A stretch of DNA of 64,000 nt from JAHEDH01 sp963745865 (lineage in GTDB: Bacteria; Actinomycetota; Acidimicrobiia; Spongiisociales; ZC4RG35): contig CAVUYZ010000008.1 of assembly GCA_963745865.1 (NCBI GenBank), forward strand, positions 1 to 64,000, written 5' to 3'. Positions within the stretch are counted from its first letter, which is position 1. The number at the start of each line of letters is the position of its first letter. Below are positions 59,233-64,000 of this stretch, in pieces. A program made the translations under genes and the position numbers. Below the pieces are notes generated by a model. It was not told where the DNA came from, searched no databases, and saw nothing but the letters and a program-made list of their open reading frames with translations.

Positions 59233-60903
59233 ATGGGCCGCGTCCACCAGGACGCGAGGCAGTTCTTCTGTATCAACGACTGGACCGACACCCTCCACAC
59301 CGAACCCTTCTGCCAGCTGTGTGAATCCAACATCGGGGTCACGAATGACGACCCCTTCGGGATGTGGGCTGCCCTCCCACCCTCGCTGACGGGCGACCAA
59401 CCTCTGATGGATGAGATCCCTGCCGTATGCCTTGTTGTCGTACACCACGACCAGTAGTGGAAGACGATGATGCGATGCCGTCCACAAGGCCTGCGATGTG
59501 TACAGCATGTCCCCGTCGGACTGAAGATCGACTACCAGCGTATCGTCGTCACGGTGCGCAAGTGCCGCTCCCACTGATGCGGGGAGGCCATAGCCGAGAC
59601 CTTCGCCTCCTGATCGCCCGAGATACGCAGACTCGGTCGACCAATCCCACAGGGACCGCAGCCAGCCACCGAGCAGCCCGTTCGAGATCTGCCAGGGGCC
59701 GTCCGCCACAGCGTCCTTCAACGACAGCGACAGGTGAGCCGGGTGGATCGGAGACTGGTCAGCAAACGCGTGGGCCGTCGTCATAGCGCCCAACCGTGAC
59801 TCGCTCCATCGTTCCCTCAGTTGCTCTGTCCGCCTCATCGTGACTTCGTGGTCGATTCGAGTCCCGGCGATAGCCTGGTCGATTTGCTCGAGAGCTGACG
59901 GAACGTGAGCTGCGAGATGTCGTGCTCGATCCAACTCCGCGCTCCGATCGACCGGTTTGCTCGAGGTCGCGGCCAACCCGATCGATACAACCCGGGTGGG
60001 AGCAGCAATCAGGGAACTGAGCGACCGGGACGTCTCGTCTACGGACGTCACCGCCCACACGGGATCTCGAGGATCCAGCAGAACCACCAGATCAGCCTCC
60101 GCGAGAGTGCGCTCTCGGTGCTGAGTCTGATCTGCCCAGTGAGTCGTTGGGAATGAGCATCGCGAACCGAGATCGATGACCGCCGCTCCTAATCGCTCGG
60201 CGATCCGAACGAGCGGCACCATGGCACCAGGGGGAGGCCGGTCGATGACGAATACCGGCCATTCCGATTCGGCGAGTTCAGTCACGAGATCGTCGACATC
60301 TGCTTCCCTGAGAACAGGTGGTGGAACGTTCTGGATCGGGGGCATCTCGGGACGATGGGTCGACGTCTCTTGAAGAGCGGCATCGAGCGCTACGAACACG
60401 GGCCCACGAGGAAATGAGACGGCTTCTCGGTAGGCGCGACGAAGACTGGGAAGGATCGCCTCGACACTGGCCGGCTCAGTATCCCACTTGACAGAATCAC
60501 GGATTGGCGATGAGGTGGGCGAGGCGGTGTGGATCCAATCGAGCCATGGCCGCCGCAGCGCAACATCACGAGGACCCGATCCGCCCAGCACGACAATCGG
60601 AACATCATCGGCCCAGGCATTGAACAACGCCATGTGGGCATGAAGTGGGCCTACGTGATCGTGAATAGCGGCAGCCATCAAGCGACCGGAAGCCTTTGCG
60701 TAGCCGTGCGCTACGCCGACCGCGATCTCCTCGTGCAACGTCGACACGATCGAAGGAGATTCACGACGCAAGAGCGAGTCATGAAGACCTCTCAGCGTCG
60801 CCCCTGCATTCAAAGCGACGTAGTCGATGCCGACGGAACTGAGGAAGTCCGCAACGATATCGGATCCAAAATAGGCCTCGTCCAAGTGTCCACTGTTCGT
60901 CAT
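59182..60903 (-). CDS. ThDP-dependent lyase (acetolactate-synthase/benzoylformate-decarboxylase superfamily)
   Basis: A 573-residue three-domain ThDP enzyme. N-terminal Pyr domain with the cofactor-activating Glu in SIVSTLHEEIAVGVAHGYAK. The C-terminal PP domain has YLGRSGGEGLGYGLPASVGA, then DLQSDGDMLYTSQALWTASH and VVVYDNKAYGRDL, the GDG...N Mg-ThDP site. The middle domain is poorly conserved (no clear FAD-binding residues). It could be a 2-oxoacid decarboxylase or a C-C lyase; the substrate cannot be named. Its ATG overlaps the SDR stop (ATGA), so the two enzymes are made together. Confidence 0.88.
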   Translation of the reverse strand: MTNSGHLDEAYFGSDIVADFLSSVGIDYVALNAGATLRGLHDSLLRRESPSIVSTLHEEIAVGVAHGYAKASGRLMAAAIHDHVGPLHAHMALFNAWADDVPIVVLGGSGPRDVALRRPWLDWIHTASPTSSPIRDSVKWDTEPASVEAILPSLRRAYREAVSFPRGPVFVALDAALQETSTHRPEMPPIQNVPPPVLREADVDDLVTELAESEWPVFVIDRPPPGAMVPLVRIAERLGAAVIDLGSRCSFPTTHWADQTQHRERTLAEADLVVLLDPRDPVWAVTSVDETSRSLSSLIAAPTRVVSIGLAATSSKPVDRSAELDRARHLAAHVPSALEQIDQAIAGTRIDHEVTMRRTEQLRERWSESRLGAMTTAHAFADQSPIHPAHLSLSLKDAVADGPWQISNGLLGGWLRSLWDWSTESAYLGRSGGEGLGYGLPASVGAALAHRDDDTLVVDLQSDGDMLYTSQALWTASHHRLPLLVVVYDNKAYGRDLIHQRLVARQRGWEGSPHPEGVVIRDPDVGFTQLAEGFGVEGVGPVVDTEELPRVLVDAAHSVRTERRPVLVHVIAS

Positions 60904-61649
60904 GGGAATGATCTTCCGCCGTCGACATTGAGAGTTTGGCCCGTCATGAAGCCAGAAGCAGGAGAAGCGAGGAACAGAACGACTCCAACAATGTCGTCAG
61001 GAACGGCATGCCTTCCCAGAGCCGTCTGAGACGCGACCTTGGTCCACCGGTCCTCTGACATTGTCGACCGCTCGATCTCAGTGCGCGTCGCACCCGGAGT
61101 CACCGCATTGACGGTGATGCCATGCTGGCCAAGTTCGTTGGCGAGAGCTCTCGTCATTCCCACAAGTGCACTCTTCGAAGTGACATAGTGCAGATATCCG
61201 GGCCTGCCAGTCCACACGGTGCTCGATGAGATGTTGATCACCTTCCCGCGCTGCTGTTCGATCATGAACGGCGCCACGGCTCTCGTACACAGAAACGCGC
61301 CCGTGACGTTCACGGACATCACCTTGCGCCACTCTTCGAGAGGTATCTCGCCGAAGGGGCGTAGAGGGAGGTCTGCGAACATCGCGGCATTGTTGATCAG
61401 AACACTCGGTGGACCGAGTTGACTGGCCGCGGCCGAAACGGCCGTATCGACGGACTCCGGGTCCGCCACATCGACGTGAACAGCCACCGATCGACCGCCG
61501 AGACGCTCGATCTCGCGACCGACTTCTTCCACAGAGCCGAGATCGAGGTCACACAGCGCAACTCGCGCTCCGCGCGATGCGCATGCCAAGGAATAGGCTC
61601 GCCCCAACCCGCGTCCGGCTCCGGTTATCACAACGACGTCGTCTCTCAT
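60900..61649 (-). CDS. Short-chain dehydrogenase/reductase
   Basis: About 249 residues, classical SDR: cofactor site VVVITGAGRGLGRAYSLACA, ALCDLDLG (Asp favours NAD), LINNAAMF, catalytic Ser in VINISSSTVWTGRPG, Tyr-x-x-x-Lys in YLHYVTSKSALVGMTRALAN, and ITVNAVTPGATRTEIE. C-terminus FMTGQTLNVDGGRSF. The start at 61649 is chosen because the longer reading adds no conserved residues. Probably oxidises or reduces the product of the coupled ThDP enzyme. Confidence 0.92.
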   Translation of the reverse strand: MRDDVVVITGAGRGLGRAYSLACASRGARVALCDLDLGSVEEVGREIERLGGRSVAVHVDVADPESVDTAVSAAASQLGPPSVLINNAAMFADLPLRPFGEIPLEEWRKVMSVNVTGAFLCTRAVAPFMIEQQRGKVINISSSTVWTGRPGYLHYVTSKSALVGMTRALANELGQHGITVNAVTPGATRTEIERSTMSEDRWTKVASQTALGRHAVPDDIVGVVLFLASPASGFMTGQTLNVDGGRSFP

Positions 61650-61753
61650 TGCATCCCATCCCTCACCGATATGTCCCATCACTCACAGATTCCTGGTGGT
61701 CCCCAGGTAGCTACCCTCGCCGAACCGACGACGCCACACTGAGGAGCGATCCC

Positions 61754-62716
61754 GTGCCCCATATACGAATGATCTCCACCGGCGGGACCATTGCGAACAC
61801 GGTCGACGGACGCGTATCGATAGCCTCGGTTCTGGATGACATCCAACGTGATCACCCAGAGGAGCATCCACGTCTGCCAGCTGACATCTCCGTTGACGAT
61901 GTGCTGCTGCGGGGGGCTGAGACGTTTACGCCTCGCGACTGGGTGACGATTGCGAGCGCAGTCCAATCCGCCGCCGATGACTCTGCAACTGACGGCATCG
62001 TCGTCACGCACGGAACCTTCACCGCGGAAGTGACATCGTATTTTCTCCACCTCGCGGTGTCCTCGCGAAAGCCGATCGTGGTCGTAGCCTCGCAGAGGAA
62101 ACACGGAACGGTGGGAAACGACGGTGACCGGAACCTCATCGACGCCGTCCGCGTGGCATGCCATCCGATGGCGAGCGGAAAGGGTGTCCTGGTGCTGCTC
62201 AACGAAGAGATCCACTGCGCCAGAGAAGTCACGAAGACGAGTCGGCGTCCGAGCGGATTCAAGTCCGACCACTCCGGAGTGCTCGGCACTGTCTCCGACG
62301 ACGACGTCTTCTTCTACCGATCCCCCACTCGACGGCACACGTCCGAATCGGAGTTCGCTGTGCCTCACTCGACGCTTCCCAGAGTCGACATCGTTGCCAC
62401 CTACGCCGGTGCGGACGGAGTAGCCGTCGAGGCATTCCGCGAAGCGGGGGCCCGGGGGCTCGTCGTCAACGGGTTCTCGTACAGCGGCAAACCCCACAAA
62501 GATCAACGACCCGCGCTCGATGCAGCAATCGAACAAGGAGTCCCCGTCGTACTGGTAAACCGAGGTGGCGACGGGCGCATGCCAATCCCGGCCGAGATAG
62601 ACGGTTACGTCCGTGGCGACAACCTGAGCGCACAGAAGGCCCGTGTCCTGCTCAGCCTCGCCCTCACGAAGACCACCGACCCGTCCGTGCTTCAACGATT
62701 CTTCTCCGAGTATTGA
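61754..62716 (+). CDS. L-asparaginase-like amidohydrolase with altered substrate-binding Asp
   Basis: A 320-residue type II asparaginase-family protein. RMISTGGTIANTVDG carries the first catalytic Thr. VVTHGTFTAEVTSYFLHLAV has the second Thr, but the following Asp of TDTMEE-type enzymes is Phe. VLLNEEIHCAREVTKTSRRP keeps the catalytic Lys. The loop that holds the first Tyr in asparaginases is shortened. The fold and nucleophiles remain but substrate recognition must differ, so an amide other than asparagine is likely. GTG 61754 follows GAGGAGCG; the longer frame upstream is antisense to the SDR gene and is rejected. Convergent with the MFS gene (13-bp gap). Confidence 0.88.
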   Translation: MPHIRMISTGGTIANTVDGRVSIASVLDDIQRDHPEEHPRLPADISVDDVLLRGAETFTPRDWVTIASAVQSAADDSATDGIVVTHGTFTAEVTSYFLHLAVSSRKPIVVVASQRKHGTVGNDGDRNLIDAVRVACHPMASGKGVLVLLNEEIHCAREVTKTSRRPSGFKSDHSGVLGTVSDDDVFFYRSPTRRHTSESEFAVPHSTLPRVDIVATYAGADGVAVEAFREAGARGLVVNGFSYSGKPHKDQRPALDAAIEQGVPVVLVNRGGDGRMPIPAEIDGYVRGDNLSAQKARVLLSLALTKTTDPSVLQRFFSEY

Positions 62717-62729
62717 CACCGTCCTCCTC

Positions 62730-63944
62730 CTACTCGACCACGAGTCGGGTCGGCTTCGGAGCCAGATCGAGATCCAACTGCTTCAGCATCCATCCCATCG
62801 GCGCGATCATCAAGGCGAGGAGGGCGAGGGCGACGAAGGCCACGTTCAGGCTCATGACCAACAGGAGACCGACCATCAGGGAAGGTGCGAGGAACTTCCC
62901 GACATTCTTGATCGCACCCGTCGTCGCGACGAACGTGGCCCGAGCGCTCCTCGGGGCAGCCTGCGTCATGAACCCAGAATGGGTGACCGCAAACACACCG
63001 TCAGCGAGTCCGTATATCAGCGGTCCAGCAAGGCTGCCATAGCCTCCGACAGCCAGCAACACCAGCCCCACTGCCATTCCAACGCCACTCGTCGCCATCA
63101 GCCGTGATGGAGGCACCCAACCTGCAAGTCGGCCAGTGACGGCCGCGGTGATCGTGGCGCACAACGCTGAGGCTCCGAGCAGCAATCCCGTCGAGAGAGC
63201 CGAGAGGTTTTGCCGCGAAACAAGGAGAATCGGTCCGTAGGTGAGGAAACCGAAGCGAAGAAGAAACCGCAGGAATGCCGTCCCTTCGACGATGAGCGCT
63301 TGGCGGGTCCGCATGACTTCGAACAGGCCATGTCGATGAGACCCAGGGCCGGCACGCCGATTTGGCGTGTCTCGCGGCAGCAATCGGAGCGCCGCGACGC
63401 CAATGGGGATAGCCAAGATCTGGAACGCGAACACGGCGTACCAGGCTGATGCGGCCACTATTCCTCCGATGATCGGCCAGCCAACGTTGCCCGCGTTCAT
63501 CCCGATCACGCGCATCCCCTGGTTCCGCAGCTGACCATGGGTCGCCCACAACTCTCCAATCATCGTGATGGCCAGCGGCAAGATGGCTGCAAACGCAACA
63601 CCCTGGAACAGTCGCACGACCAGGATCGTGACGAAGTCGTGACTCATGAGCAACCACGTCCCTCCGCTTCCGAACAGAATCAGACTCCATCCGAAGATGA
63701 CACGGCGCCCGAATCGGTCGCCGATGATGCCCGCCGGGATTGCCATCAGAACACCGGGCAGAAGATACGCCGACGAAACCAGGGAGATCTCGGAATCAGA
63801 CAAACCGAGCGCCGTCTGCATGACCGGCAGCACTGGCAACATGAGCTGCATGCCGCTGAGCACCACGATCGGCGCAGCAATGACGACCATCGCCTCCCGC
63901 CACGTCGGCGTGTCGTCGACACCGCCCCCTGCGGCTCGACTCAA
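62730..63944 (-). CDS. MFS transporter
   Basis: A 404-residue intact major facilitator with about 12 helices. IAAPIVVLSGMQLMLPVLPV (helix 1), the loop 2-3 signature GDRFGRRVIFGWSL, and VRLFQGVAFAAILPLAITMI (helix 4) are diagnostic; the second half begins near ALIVEGTAFLRFLLRFGFLT. Start TTG 63944. Probably imports the island's substrate or exports a product. Last gene in the window on this side; what lies upstream is not visible beyond 63945-64000, where I see no feature. Confidence 0.9.
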   Translation of the reverse strand: MSRAAGGGVDDTPTWREAMVVIAAPIVVLSGMQLMLPVLPVMQTALGLSDSEISLVSSAYLLPGVLMAIPAGIIGDRFGRRVIFGWSLILFGSGGTWLLMSHDFVTILVVRLFQGVAFAAILPLAITMIGELWATHGQLRNQGMRVIGMNAGNVGWPIIGGIVAASAWYAVFAFQILAIPIGVAALRLLPRDTPNRRAGPGSHRHGLFEVMRTRQALIVEGTAFLRFLLRFGFLTYGPILLVSRQNLSALSTGLLLGASALCATITAAVTGRLAGWVPPSRLMATSGVGMAVGLVLLAVGGYGSLAGPLIYGLADGVFAVTHSGFMTQAAPRSARATFVATTGAIKNVGKFLAPSLMVGLLLVMSLNVAFVALALLALMIAPMGWMLKQLDLDLAPKPTRLVVE

Positions 63945-64000
63945 GGGACGAACCGAGCTGGGTGTGCTCTGCTCAACTCTGCCCTCGGACGAATCTCGAC

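Noticed and set aside
61409..62716. 435-residue asparaginase starting at 61409
   Set aside because: The first 115 codons are antisense to the SDR gene and Arg/Pro-rich; GTG 61754 has a good ribosome binding site and the family N-terminus.
1..64000. tRNA, rRNA, CRISPR arrays, riboswitches, prophage
   Set aside because: Scanned by eye on both strands; no cloverleaf, rRNA-like block, regularly spaced repeat or phage structural gene was seen. A tRNAscan or Rfam search would be decisive.

Overview
The window looks like chromosomal DNA of a high-GC actinobacterium. The evidence is dense high-GC coding, F420-type enzymes (an LLM oxidoreductase at 54.9-55.9 kb and a DDN-like flavin/F420 protein at 33.3 kb), two DinB/DUF664 proteins of the mycothiol-transferase type, an ArsR-SRPBCC regulator with a probable leaderless start, and several zinc-ribbon/class III cyclase/STAND proteins. 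A lineage such as Acidimicrobiia is plausible but cannot be proven here. I saw no rRNA, tRNA, CRISPR array, integrase or intact insertion sequence. Many genes are broken by single-base shifts that leave recognisable protein in the neighbouring frame. These breaks cluster (about 0.9-5.7, 15.3-24.2, 27.8-32.9 and 52-55.8 kb) while intervening genes are clean, so I read most of them as consensus-sequence errors rather than decay, and I annotate the reconstructed genes.

0-9.3 kb: a minus-strand peptide-import locus (binding protein, M19 dipeptidase, two Opp/Dpp-type ATPases, the second cut by the window edge; no permease in view) faces a GntR/FCD regulator across a spacer with a duplicated 13-bp AT-rich site. 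Then come a DinB protein, an M24-fold protein that has lost metal ligands, and an ArsR-SRPBCC-SRPBCC fusion whose start codon lies in a 24-bp palindrome. 9.3-14.8 kb: a TetR-ABC-ABC operon encoding a heterodimeric exporter, a second DinB protein and a small winged-helix regulator. 14.9-23.4 kb: a cation-homeostasis run consisting of Mrp antiporter A-B-C-D-F-G-E, a two-domain universal stress protein and a CPA2 antiporter with a TrkA/RCK tail. 23.4-25 kb: three small membrane proteins on the minus strand.

25.1-42 kb: a signalling-rich region with four class III cyclase genes. Three are zinc ribbon-cyclase-AAA/STAND-TPR giants and one is a stand-alone zinc-binding cyclase. Among them lie a BisC/TorA-like molybdoenzyme, a YciI-like protein, a DDN-like protein and a hypothetical protein with an ADP-ribosyltransferase-like HGS...YGT pattern. 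42-48.7 kb: a cysteine-dioxygenase-like cupin, a VOC protein, a YjbR-like protein, a second M24-like protein, a 1.5-kb lower-GC insert with a ruined redoxin gene bounded by a ~250-bp direct repeat carrying the start of the M24 gene, and a beta-propeller lipoprotein.

48.8-64 kb: a catabolic island. An IclR regulator is coupled to a dihydroxyphthalate-decarboxylase-like protein and a crotonase, and is divergent from a zinc alcohol dehydrogenase and an acyl-CoA ligase. An isochorismatase-type amidase, F420 oxidoreductase, DMT transporter, orphan xanthine-dehydrogenase-type Mo subunit, ThDP-dependent lyase, SDR, asparaginase-like amidase and MFS transporter follow. The combination (ring hydroxylation, amide hydrolysis, decarboxylation, CoA activation, uptake) suggests breakdown of an N-containing, possibly heteroaromatic, compound. 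The substrate is not deducible from the sequence.
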